From: Dasypus novemcinctus | Taxonomy: Eukaryota > Chordata > Mammalia > Cingulata > Dasypodidae | Assembly: GCF_030445035.2 (NCBI RefSeq) | Contig: NC_080698.1 | Location: 7,501-71,500, forward strand | Direction: 5' to 3' | Length of the DNA: 64,000 bases | Shown: piece by piece, positions 35,427 through 43,503 of the stretch | Position numbering within the stretch: the first letter of the stretch is position 1 | Layout: each line of letters begins with the position of its first letter | The notes under the pieces: model-generated | What the model was told of the DNA's origin: nothing | The model's input: only the letters and a program-made list of their open reading frames with translations | The model's database searches: none | Position numbers and translations under genes: made by a program

Positions 35427-36360
35427 TGCGGTCACCCCTCGGGCTGAAGCGTGGTTTGCTGGCCTGGCAGGGGAGCGGCCACGGTAGGCCAAGCTGCTGC
35501 CCCCTTAATAGGGTGGTTGGTCGGGCCCACCGCCACCCCTGAAGGGAACTCGGCATGGGCGCAGAGTGCCCTCGGGTCTCCCCTTCTCGGCAGCCATGCT
35601 TCCGTGGCCGCCCCTCCTCCCGGATGGCGCCACACGATGCCTGTGGGGCGGCACCCTTCTTCTTCTTTCTCCCTGCGCAGGCGCAGGGCGGAGAAATCCA
35701 GTCTGCCCTTTTCCCCTCCCCCGACAGCAGCAACAGCCAGGCGTGGGCGGAAAAGTCCAGTCTGCCCTTTTCCCTTCCCCCGACAGCAGCAACAGCCAGG
35801 CGTGGGCGGAAAAATCCAGTCTGCCCTCCACCCCAGCAACAGCAGCCACCAATCCCTAAACCCTGCCCCTTCCCCCAGCAACAGCGACAGCCAATCCCTA
35901 ACCACCACCCCTCCCCCGTCCAGTACCGCCCACTGACCTTTCACCGGCAACCAATCAGAACAGGGCGTGGCTTCGACCAATCAGCCTTCCCCAGCCCCTA
36001 TAAAACTGTTGCCTCTCCCTCAATAAAGTGGACTTGCGTGTTTACCTTGTCTCCGCGGTAGTTCTTCTGCCGTGCGCCCTCCAGTCCTGAGAGCCCCCAA
36101 CAAGGGCCTGGCCTCCCTTGTCCCCAGTTCGTCGCCTGCTTCTCCAGGTGACCCCCTCGTCGCCGGCTTCGCCGGGTGACCCCGTCAGCCAAACCGCGCA
36201 ACCCCTTGTGAGACCGATCCCTCGTCTGCTGCCGGACCGACCCCTCGTCCCAAGTGGGACCGACCCTTCGTCCCAAGCAGGACCGACCCCTCGTCCAGAG
36301 CTGGACCGACCCCTCGTCCGCAGCCAGACCCCACCTCTACCGACCGAGCAAACCGTCGCA
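35427..36360 (+). mobile_element. 5' LTR of the young provirus (934 bp)
   Basis: Begins TGCGGTCACCCC and ends CCGTCGCA. It is GC-rich. U3 holds tandem units of about 62 bp (from about 35694) and several CCAAT boxes (for example ACCAATCAGAAC at about 35950 and ACCAATCAGCC at about 35977). TATAAAA is at 35999-36005 and AATAAA at 36022-36027. U5 contains about 21-bp repeats with the core GACCGACCCCTCGTCC. It is 83 bp longer than the 3' LTR because of one extra U3 unit and one extra U5 unit. Confidence 0.92.
35999..36027 (+). promoter_or_regulatory. LTR core promoter TATA box and poly(A) signal
   Basis: TATAAAA at 35999-36005 and AATAAA at 36022-36027 are only about 23 bases apart, which places the poly(A) signal at or upstream of the expected cap site. 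R must be very short, as in several betaretroviruses. The 3' LTR has the same pair at 40002-40007 and 40025-40030. Confidence 0.7.
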
Positions 36361-36362
36361 GT

Positions 36363-36380
36363 TGGCGCCCAACGTGGGGC
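36363..36380 (+). promoter_or_regulatory. Primer-binding site, tRNA-Lys type
   Basis: TGGCGCCCAACGTGGGGC lies two bases after the 5' LTR. It matches the lysine-tRNA primer site used by betaretrovirus-like class II elements. The site's 3' half recurs about 29 bases downstream (CAACGTGGGGC) as part of a short tandem duplication spanning 36370-36427. Confidence 0.92.
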
Positions 36381-36459
36381 AAAGCAACCCCACCACAGCA
36401 CAACGTGGGGCAAGGCAACTCCACCACAGCCTCACTCCATAACCTGGCGGCCCCCCCCT

Positions 36460-37262
36460 CCTCTCTTCTCACCTTGGGACTTCTCTCATGCAACATTGCT
36501 GCTACCGAGCCTTGGCTACCTCATACGATCCACGGCGGTCTGGGAGAATTGCTGGATGGCTTTCTCCTTCCATGTCGGGGGCTTATACCGACCCGCTATG
36601 ATTAAGAGGAGCCTTGGATTTCTCGGGAGCGCGCGCTTGCATGTCTGAAGTAATCCTACCACAGCCCTACGCCCTCCTCTCTTCTCACCTTGGGACTTCT
36701 CTCGTGCAACATTGCTGCTACCTGAGCCTTGGCTACCTCATACGATCCACGGCGGTCTGGGAGAATCGCTGGATGGCTTTCTCCTTCCATGTCGGGGGCT
36801 TATACCGACCCGCTATGATTAAGAGGAGCCTTGGATTTCTCAGGAGCGCACGCTTGCATGTCTGAAGTAATCCTACCACAGCCCTACGCCCTCCTCTCTT
36901 CTCACCTTGGGACTTCTCTCGTGCAACATTGCTGCTACCTGAGCCTTGGCTACCTCATACGATCCACGGCAGTCTGGGAGAATCATTGGATGGCTTTCTC
37001 CTTCCATGTCGGGGGCTTATACCGACCCGCTATGATTAAGAGGAGCCTTGGATTTCTCGGGAGCACGCGCTTGCACGTCTGAAGTAACCCTACCATAGCC
37101 CTACGCTCTCCTCTCTTCTCACCCCTATCTTTTCACTCTGCATTGCTGCTCCTGAACCTTGGTGACCTCATATGATCCACGACGGTCTGGGAGAATTGCT
37201 GGATGGCTTTCTCCTTCCATGTCGGGGGCTTATACCGACCCGCTATGATTAAGAGGCGCCAA
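36460..37262 (+). repeat. 217-bp tandem repeats in the provirus leader, about 3.7 copies
   Basis: Three near-identical 217-bp units and a diverged, shortened fourth (about 37115-37262) lie between the primer site and gag. Each contains CTACCTCATACGATCCACGG and CCATGTCGGGGGCTTATACC. Upstream ATGs in each unit open 83-codon frames that repeat almost verbatim (36614-36865 and 36831-37082). I regard these as by-products. The array occupies the place where packaging signals normally lie. Confidence 0.92.
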
Positions 37263-37475
37263 TAAAACTCTCAGGAGCGCGTGCCTGAGCACCTCCACCC
37301 CTGCCTTCACCTCTGCCTCCTCCCCTCTGCGCTTGCTCCCCTTTGCCTTGCTCCACTGCTCGTCGTCCCGCCCTCCCCTCGTCGGGGCCTTCTCTTGGCC
37401 CGCGACCACCGTCGGAGTCCCATCGGCTCCGACCCCTCGTCTCACCGCGCACCTCGGCTCCCATCGCCGCGCTCT

Positions 37476-37485
37476 CAAGGTAAGG
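37476..37485 (+). promoter_or_regulatory. Candidate major splice donor of the provirus
   Basis: CTCAAG|GTAAGG (cut after 37479) is a near-perfect 5' splice site about 40 bases before the gag ATG, the usual position for the retroviral donor used to make env mRNA. Confidence 0.6.
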
Positions 37486-37521
37486 GCCCCTTTTCTTATC
37501 GACTCCAAAAGGCCACTAGCA

Positions 37522-37773
37522 ATGGGTAACATCCTATCTGCTAAGCAAGCCCCACAAGTTTGGGCCCTCGCCGGTCTCCTAGACACTCACCGGTGTAAGA
37601 TCTCTTTCAAACAGCTTCAAGTATATTGGGACCTTCTTCTCCCCTTTAATTCGTGGCTTACCACGTGTCAGCTTTGGGACCCGGACACCTATACTCGCCT
37701 TATAGATAGGGTCACTTTTGCTGTGGAGCAGGAAGGTAAAAGATTCCCTCCTGGCTTATTACAGGCAACATGA
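37522..37773 (+). pseudogene. gag: gag matrix stub of the young provirus, truncated
   Basis: The ATG at 37522 gives M-G-N-I-L-S, a myristoylation-type start. An intact frame of 83 codons follows, with a matrix-like helical pattern (W-D-L-L-L-P-F and later T-Y-T-R-L-I-D). Its size and layout resemble the N-terminal half of a betaretroviral matrix. The frame ends at TGA 37771-37773, exactly where sequence turns AT-rich (module X). The rest of matrix, capsid and nucleocapsid are missing. It could still be translated as a short membrane-targeted peptide. Confidence 0.75.
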
Positions 37774-38663
37774 AGTCCAGAAGAAATCTTGAAGGGTATA
37801 ATCTATGATATGCTATATAAAAAAGGATTTAAAAGCAGCTATACCAAGAAAGTAAGAATTATGAGTCAACTGTAAATAAATTATATATTTCTGTTAATGT
37901 GTTGTAATTGTTCTGTGTTTGTCTGTCTGTTTGTTCAATGTCAACATATATTGTGATACCTCCGGATGGTAAATATAAATTACTAGAAATCTTTAAAAGA
38001 GCTCTAGTCAAATGGCCAAAAATTAAATAAGCGCTTATATTAATACTTAAGTTTATTATATTAATACACAAGTTTAAATGTTAATAAGATATCCACAATT
38101 TAAAAAAATTATAAGTCTTAATTAACAAAATTAACTGTACGTCTTCATAAAAAGTTGTTCTTGCCTAGATTAAAATGAATAACTTATTTTTCTTCACAGG
38201 ATAATATAAAGAATGTAAAACTTATATGAATATTAAAAAGGTTAAAAGTTTGTAAAAATGCTAACGGAAATGTAATAAGTTTTGCAAAAAGACGTATTTT
38301 GTCCTAAAGTAAGATGGCTAATTTTTCATAAACTCTTGAAATTTAATTTGCATGCGGCAAGTGTAAAAGGTATTGTGATAACTTTACGTAAGGGAATGTG
38401 TTCTGTAAAGATAAAATTTATCTTCAATAGTTTACATTAAGGTATTAAATGGCTAATTCCAAAAGGTCATTCTTAAATATATATATATATTAAACTGAAT
38501 TGATGATAATAATAATAAAAGGTAATTTTATAACAGGAAAGATTAACAGCAACCAAGCTCCCCTGCCAACTTGCTTTTAGGAAATGGTTTCTAATATTGC
38601 ATGCTACTAAGTATTTAAAGAAAAGTTATTCTTAAGGAAACAGAAGATGGTTTTGTCTTTGCA
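37774..38663 (+). repeat. AT-rich module X, young-provirus copy, replacing gag-pol
   Basis: A roughly 0.87-kb AT-rich non-coding block, in sharp contrast to the GC-rich LTR and leader. It is collinear with 32280-33100. Its right edge ends in TTTTGTCTTTGCAG, a pyrimidine tract plus AG at 38663-38664, a plausible splice acceptor. Confidence 0.8.
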
Positions 38664-38664
38664 G
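38650..38664 (+). promoter_or_regulatory. Candidate splice acceptor for 3' ORFs
   Basis: The pyrimidine-rich TTTTGTCTTTGCAG ends at 38664, just before the first small membrane frame. With the donor at 37479 it would remove gag and module X. Confidence 0.45.
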
Positions 38665-38810
38665 CCATTGTCTATTTAGCAACACCCCTCGCTATCGGCC
38701 TAGCCACTGTTGCGCCGGACGATTGGAACCTTAAACAAAGACTCCTCCTCACTGTCATCTTCCTATCTATCGTTACTATATTTACTGCCCTCATTCTCCT
38801 TCGTTTATAA
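38665..38810 (+). CDS. Small membrane ORF 1 of the young provirus (no own ATG)
   Basis: An open frame of about 47 codons runs to TAA at 38808-38810. It carries two hydrophobic stretches flanking a polar loop, D-D-W-N-L-K-Q-R. The loop and second hydrophobic helix are clearly related to ORF 2 downstream (E-D-W-N-L-G-Q-R), so the two arose by duplication. No in-frame ATG lies close upstream; expression would need splicing to an upstream start. Function unknown. Confidence 0.45.
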
Positions 38811-38874
38811 AGCAGTCTCCTACAAACCACAAAGCTTCTGTCTTAAACATACCATTCTCAACCCTACCCTCTAA

Positions 38875-39072
38875 ATGATCTTCTCACTTCCCCCACAGCC
38901 TTTAATACTTTATTTCTTCCTCATAACCTTTGCTTTCTTGATAATATTTTCCGCCATCTGTCTAGCTGCTACTGCCCCAGAAGATTGGAACCTCGGCCAA
39001 CGAATTCTACTCTCCATCGCCTTTCTGTTTATTATCCTCTTTTATGCTTTACTCCTTATCTTCCTCCCATAA
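38875..39072 (+). CDS. Small membrane ORF 2 of the young provirus (65 aa)
   Basis: The ATG at 38875 begins a 65-codon frame with two predicted membrane helices (about residues 10-31 and 45-64) around the loop A-P-E-D-W-N-L-G-Q-R. The stop TAA overlaps the next ATG as TAATG, so reinitiation is possible. It is a paralogue of ORF 1. It does not match a betaretroviral accessory protein that I recognise. Whether it is expressed is unknown. Confidence 0.5.
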   Translation: MIFSLPPQPLILYFFLITFAFLIIFSAICLAATAPEDWNLGQRILLSIAFLFIILFYALLLIFLP

Positions 39073-39290
39073 TGACTTCACCAAGCCTCCTCTTGTCCAA
39101 AATCGTCACCCTTCTTTTCCTCACACTCCCCATTGCACTCACCAACCCCAGCCATCAGCCTTTTAATTGGACAGTAAGCCTCTGGCAGGAAAAAGTAATC
39201 CTCTCCTACAATGTCTTCGCTGCCAAGGAGAGATCAACTACCTGCAACGCGCTGTCATCCTGGACTTTTAACAACAGATGGATCTTATAG
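39072..39290 (+). pseudogene. env: Env-like leader fragment of the young provirus
   Basis: The ATG at 39072-39074 overlaps the previous stop. The 72-codon frame starts with a signal-peptide-like hydrophobic segment (about residues 8-24, ending A-L-T-N-P) and then has an N-W-T glycosylation site. This looks like an env start. It ends at TAG 39288-39290 with the bulk of the surface and transmembrane subunits missing. An alternative is an unrelated secreted peptide. Confidence 0.5.
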
Positions 39291-39488
39291 CCGCCGAGAT
39301 CAACAAGAATTGGACATTGGCCACCCTTGCTTGCAACGGCAAGATACCACCCCCTAAATTGTACATTTATATCCCCGTCATACTCACCTCCCTCTTCAGC
39401 CCCGCTTCCCTCATTGCTTACTGCCTCTTGGGCCTCGGCTACTTGTTGCTCCTGCCATCCTGGCCCTTATTTGAAAAGAAGGGGGAAA
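39278..39488 (+). pseudogene. env: Env-like transmembrane tail fragment
   Basis: This overlapping frame has an N-W-T site and then a long hydrophobic span (about 39370-39465, rich in Leu, Ile, Tyr) followed by a short charged tail (F-E-K-K-G-E). It reads into the LTR. Position immediately before the polypurine tract fits the membrane anchor of env. Confidence 0.5.
39473..39488 (+). promoter_or_regulatory. Polypurine tract
   Basis: GAAAAGAAGGGGGAAA directly abuts the TG of the 3' LTR. It is the plus-strand DNA primer of a retrovirus and confirms the 3' LTR start at 39489. Confidence 0.9.
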
Positions 39489-40339
39489 TGCAGTCACCCC
39501 TCGGGCTGAAGCGTGGTTTGCTGGCCTGGCAGGGGAGCGGCCACGGTAGGCCAAGCTGCTGCCCCCTTAATAGGGTGGTTGGTCGGGCCCACCGCCACCC
39601 CTGAAGGGAACTCGGCATGGGCGCAGAGTGCCCTCGGGTCTCCCCTTCTCGGCAGCCATGCTTCCGTGGCCGCCCCTCCTCCCGGATGGCGCCACACGAT
39701 GCCTGTGGGGCGGCACCCTTCTTCTTCTTTCTCCCTGCGCAGGCGCAGGGCGGAAAAGTCCAGTCTGCCCTTTTCCCTTCCCCCGACAGCAGCAACAGCC
39801 AGGCGTGGGCGGAAAAATCCAGTCTGCCCTCCACCCCAGCAACAGCAGCCACCAATCCCTAAACCCTGCCCCTTCCCCCAGCAACAGCGACAGCCAATCC
39901 CTAACCACCACCCCTCCCCCGTCCAGTACCGCCCACTGACCTTTCACCGGCAACCAATCAGAACAGGGCGTGGCTTCGACCAATCAGCCTTCCCCAGCCC
40001 CTATAAAACTGTTGCCTCTCCCTCAATAAAGTGGACTTGCGTGTTTACCTTGTCTCCGCGGTAGTTCTTCTGCCGTGCGCCCTCCAGTCCTGAGAGCCCC
40101 CAACAAGGGCCTGGCCTCCCTTGTCCCCAGTTCGTCGCCTGCTTCTCCAGGTGACCCCCTCGTCGCCGGCTTCGCCGGGCGACCCCGTCAGCCAAACCAC
40201 ACAACCCCTGTGAGACCGATCCCTCGTCTGCTGCCGGACCGACCCCTCTTCCCAAGTGGGACCGACCCCTCGTCCCAAGCGGGACCGACCCCTCGTCCGC
40301 AGCCAGACCCCACCTCTACCAACCGAGCAAGCCGTCGCA
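39489..40339 (+). mobile_element. 3' LTR of the young provirus (851 bp)
   Basis: Begins TGCAGTCACCCC and ends CCGTCGCA. It is nearly identical to the 5' LTR apart from one fewer 62-bp U3 unit, one fewer 21-bp U5 unit, about nine base changes and one single-base indel. TATAAA is at 40002-40007 and AATAAA at 40025-40030. Confidence 0.92.
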
Positions 40340-40953
40340 GCCAGGCCCTTGTCGGGGGCCCTCAGGACTGGAGGGCACACGGCAGAAGAACTACAGCGGA
40401 GACAAGGTAAACACACAAGTCCACTTTATTGAGGGAGAGGCTACAGTTTTATAGGGGCTGGGGAAGGCTGATTGGTCGAAGCCACGCTCTGTTCTGATTG
40501 GTTGCCGGAGAAAGGTCAGTGGGAGGTACTGGACGGGGGAGGGGTGGTGGTTAGGGATTGGCTGTTGCTGTTGCTGGGGGAAGTGGCCGGGTTTAGGGAT
40601 TGGTGGCTGCTGTTGCTGGGGTAGAGGGCAGACTTGAGTTTCCCGCCCACACCTGGCTGTTGCTGCTGTCGGGGGGAGGGAAAAGGGCAGACTGGAATTT
40701 TCCGCCCTGCGCCTGCACAGGGAGAAAGAAGGCATCGTGTGGCGCTATCTGGGAGGAGGGGCGGCCACGGAAGCATGGCTGCCGAGAAGGGGAGACCCGA
40801 GGGCACTCTGCGCCCATGCCGAGCTTCCTTCAGGGGTGGCGGTGGGCCCGACCAACCACCCTATTACAGGGGCAGCGGTTTGGAATAGGCCTACCGCGGC
40901 CGCTGCCCCCCGCCAGGTCAGCAAACCATACTTCAGCCCGAGGGGTGACCGCA
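40340..40953 (-). mobile_element. Minus-strand solo LTR (family B), remaining part
   Basis: This continues the LTR at 35215-35426. The reverse complement runs from the TGCGGTCACC end (40953) through U3, TATA and AATAAA (complement of TTTATT at about 40426) to the gccagg target site. It differs from the provirus LTRs by scattered substitutions and small deletions, so it is an older family member. It is followed by caaaca at 40954-40959. Confidence 0.9.
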
Positions 40954-40959
40954 CAAACA

Positions 40960-42120
40960 AAAACCTGTGGCTGTAACCCTATTGATGATATTATGTTAAT
41001 TAGTAATCCTTTTCTCTTTTTTCCAGAATTAAAAGAAGCATCTAAAACAATGATATCTTAAGAGCCTGAGATAGGCAAACAATTAGGACAAGCTACAAAG
41101 TCATAACTGTCTGTCACATCCTTAAATGGCATTCAGTTGAGTAAAACAAAAAACTGTTCCCTCTGCTGTAACTGATGAAGTATAATGTTTTCTCATATTA
41201 TTGGAATACTGAAAATACTTCATCCCTACTTTAGCTCAGATATTAAAACCATTATATGTGTTACTCAGAAAAAGTTGTGCATGGAAATGAAAGCCCCCTC
41301 CCAGCAGGCTGCTTTTAAAACAATAAAACAGGCTCAAGCAGTAAGGGGGTGGATCTTAACTTACCCTGTGAATTGGATGTAGCCAGTACCAATATTGGCT
41401 TTGGGTAGAGTTTGTGGCAGAGGCAACTTTCTAAGCAAATACCACTTGAGTTTCAGTCACAATTGCAAGAAAACAAAGTGCAAAACAAGAACAATGAACT
41501 CTTGTGAGCGGCCTTCTGCCGGGAAGAGAAATCTGTGGAAGAACATCTGGAACACCTGCCAGCTGTGACAGGTAAATGTCTATCATGTTCCTGCCCCCTC
41601 CTTTAACATCTCTTGGGACTTAAGGCAGATGCCCTCCTAGAGATCCAGAGCCAGACCACTGAGACCAAAAAAGCAGCAGAGTTTCTCCACCAAAAAGGCA
41701 AATATCATGGATACCAGACCTTGTAGTGCCTAGTTCAGCAGTTCCAACTGCCTGTCAGTCACCAGCAGCTCATGAACATCACCCATGAGTGTCCACCGTG
41801 TTCACTCCAATGACTACAACAATTGTCTCACTGGATGAAACATTTGTCTGAGCACAGACTCCAGTAGCACAACGGCAAGTGGATTACATTGGTCCCGTCC
41901 CTCTCTCAGAAGAGGCAAGGTATGCTTTCAGCACTGCAGACACTGCAAGGGGACTCTTGTGATCTTGTAACTGAATCCTTACAACAATGGACTAAGTCTA
42001 AATTACAAGTTAAAGTGCCAGCTGCTCCAAGCCCAAAAAGGGAAGTAATAATAATTTGTTGTTGCCTATGCTTCAAACTATATAAACTGGGGAAAATGTG
42101 GTCATTTTGATCACCGTAGA
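40960..42120 (+). pseudogene. pol: Old provirus pol remnant: RT active-site region to integrase
   Basis: It resumes the RT left at 34804. Near 40983 the text reads P-I-D-D-I-M-L-I-S, the Y-x-D-D box with Pro in the Tyr place. A connection-like block (Q-Q-A-A-F-K-T-I-K-Q-A) follows at about 41310. Integrase-like zinc-binding text lies at about 41640-41800 (H-x3-H-like pattern, then C-P-P-C-S). A core-start block near 41870 contains the phrase V-D-Y-I-G-P-V-P-L. The I-D-D-I and V-D-Y-I-G-P wording is more like class III (ERV-L/S) than gammaretroviruses. Many stops are present. Confidence 0.65.
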
Positions 42121-42587
42121 TCTATGCAGCTCTGTTTGTTGGGAATTTTAAATCCATGAAAAAATCACTCAAAAACACTGTTATGAAACCACAGTTAATA
42201 ATCTGAAGTCTCCTATTCCAGCTAAAACTCTTAAGTGTATAAGCCCATCAAATCATGTAATTTCACTATCAACCATTAATGCCATTAATGTTTAATGCTG
42301 AATGTATGATCTTATTATTCCTTCTCTTCAGAGGTTATTGGAGACAATAACCTCACAGCCCACCCTAAATTTCATGGTTAATTCCTATCCTTACCACAAT
42401 CATAACTCTCATTCTCCCATCAGCAGGTCCACACATCTTCCATGCAATAACTCAGTTTATCCAGACAGCCATACAAGATGTCACCCATGATCATGTACTT
42501 GATCTTCTCCTGCTGCAAAACTACAGTGCCAGCCGCCGAGCCAGAAGCAGCCGTATCTCAGTGCATGTGCGCAAGCCACCGACACCT
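42121..42587 (+). other. Old provirus interior, unassigned (possible env surface region)
   Basis: It lies between integrase and a foreign LTR, ahead of the env transmembrane remnant. Position suggests env surface subunit, but no motif is convincing. Confidence 0.3.
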
Positions 42588-42920
42588 TGTTAGACATAGG
42601 AAAACCTCTCTAACTATAAGGCCTTTGGGGTTCCACCCAAAAGATGGCCCCGAGGCATTCGGCAGACATGCCCGGGCATGTCCCTTGGAAATCTGCCTCC
42701 CCCCCAAGCAACTAGAGCGCATGAACCAATCAGCCTCACTAAATTAGCATAGCCAGTAAGCTGCTTGCACATTGCTTCATGGTTTATAAAAGCTACTGCA
42801 CTTCCTCAATAAATCAGACCTGCACCACCAGCCTGCATCTCCAGAGCGGTTACTGTGTGTTGTCTTGCTCTGTTCGTCCTTACCTCTTTGGGAGCGGAGC
42901 CGCTGGACAGCATCACAACA
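42588..42920 (+). mobile_element. Solo LTR of a third family inside the old provirus
   Basis: The element reads from TGTTAGACAT to CATCACAACA, with TTTATAAAAG at 42783-42792, AATAAA at 42808-42813 and a GC-richer U5 (331 bp upstream-to-end). No target duplication is visible, so the borders are inferred from TG/CA and from where adjoining env-like text resumes. Confidence 0.6.
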
Positions 42921-42984
42921 AATGCGGAAAGAGGAACAATATCTAAATCCCACAATGCCTTCCCACTCTCTCTCCCCACCAAAC

Positions 42985-43105
42985 ATATCAAAAAGAGTTG
43001 GGAATTTTAGGTCTCCCCTGCCCCGATAACAGAATACCAAAAACCCCCACCCTTGTCCCTAATCCAACAGGATGTACTAAGCACCTGTGCAATCATAAAT
43101 AATAC
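42985..43105 (+). pseudogene. env: Old provirus env remnant, before the SINE
   Basis: A short plus-strand reading (C-A-I-I-N-N) resembles the cysteine-containing segment of a gamma-type env transmembrane subunit. It is interrupted by a SINE at about 43106 and resumes at 43504. Confidence 0.4.
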
Positions 43106-43503
43106 TTTTTTTTTAAGATTTATTTTTTATTTCTCTCCCCTTTCCCCTTCCCCGTGTTGTCCATTCATTGTGTGTTCTTCTGTGACTACTTCTATCCTTA
43201 TCAGCGGCACTGGGAATCTGTGTTTCTTTTGGTTGCACCATCTTGTGTCAGCTCTCCATGTGTGCAGCACCATTCTTGTGCAGGCTGCACTTTATCTCAT
43301 GCTGGATGGCTCTCCTTATGGGCACACTCCTTGTGCATGGGGCTCCCCTAAGTGGGGGACACCCCTGCATGGCACGGCACTCCTTGCGCGCATCAGCACT
43401 GCACATGGGCCAGCTCCACATGGGTTGAGGAGGCCCAGGGTTTGAACCACGGGCCTCCCATGTGGTAGGTGGATGCCCTAGCCAATGGGCCAAGTCTGCT
43501 TCC
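43106..43503 (-). mobile_element. DAS-type SINE in the env remnant
   Basis: Poly(T) at the left, head complement (..GGGCCAAGTCTGCTTCCC) at the right. Flanks cataaataatac / cataaatgaaac (43094-43105, 43504-43515) look like a 12-bp duplication with two mismatches. Confidence 0.88.

Larger units (their letters stand above)
35427..40339 (+). mobile_element. Young betaretrovirus-like provirus, 4.9 kb, pol-less
   Basis: This is an LTR-flanked element with a 6-bp duplication gccagg (35421-35426 and 40340-40345), TG..CA termini, a lysine-type primer site, a repeat-rich leader, a gag matrix stub, an AT-rich insert, small 3' ORFs, an env-like tail, a polypurine tract and a 3' LTR. No protease, RT or integrase sequence is recognisable, so it could only have moved with enzymes supplied in trans. 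By eye the LTRs differ at about nine substitutions over about 850 aligned bases plus repeat-number changes, so it is fairly young. Confidence 0.88.

Noticed and set aside
36614..37082. Two 83-codon frames repeated in the leader
   Set aside because: They follow from the 217-bp tandem unit and start in the untranslated leader. No independent sign of coding.
39513..40064. Open frame of about 183 codons inside the 3' LTR (with siblings in the 5' LTR and the inverted LTR)
   Set aside because: Low-complexity translation of GC-rich U3 repeats, present in several frames on both strands and crossing the promoter. A superantigen-like LTR gene was considered, but no signal peptide or membrane pattern fits.
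40600..41061. Frame joining LTR sequence to RT-like residues as a fusion gene
   Set aside because: The join is simply the border between the inverted solo LTR, SINE tail and old pol. The frame is accidental.
42588..42920. Treating this LTR as the 3' LTR of the pol sequence upstream
   Set aside because: No polypurine tract precedes it, env-like sequence continues after it, and the family A LTR at 44000 fits better as the 3' LTR.
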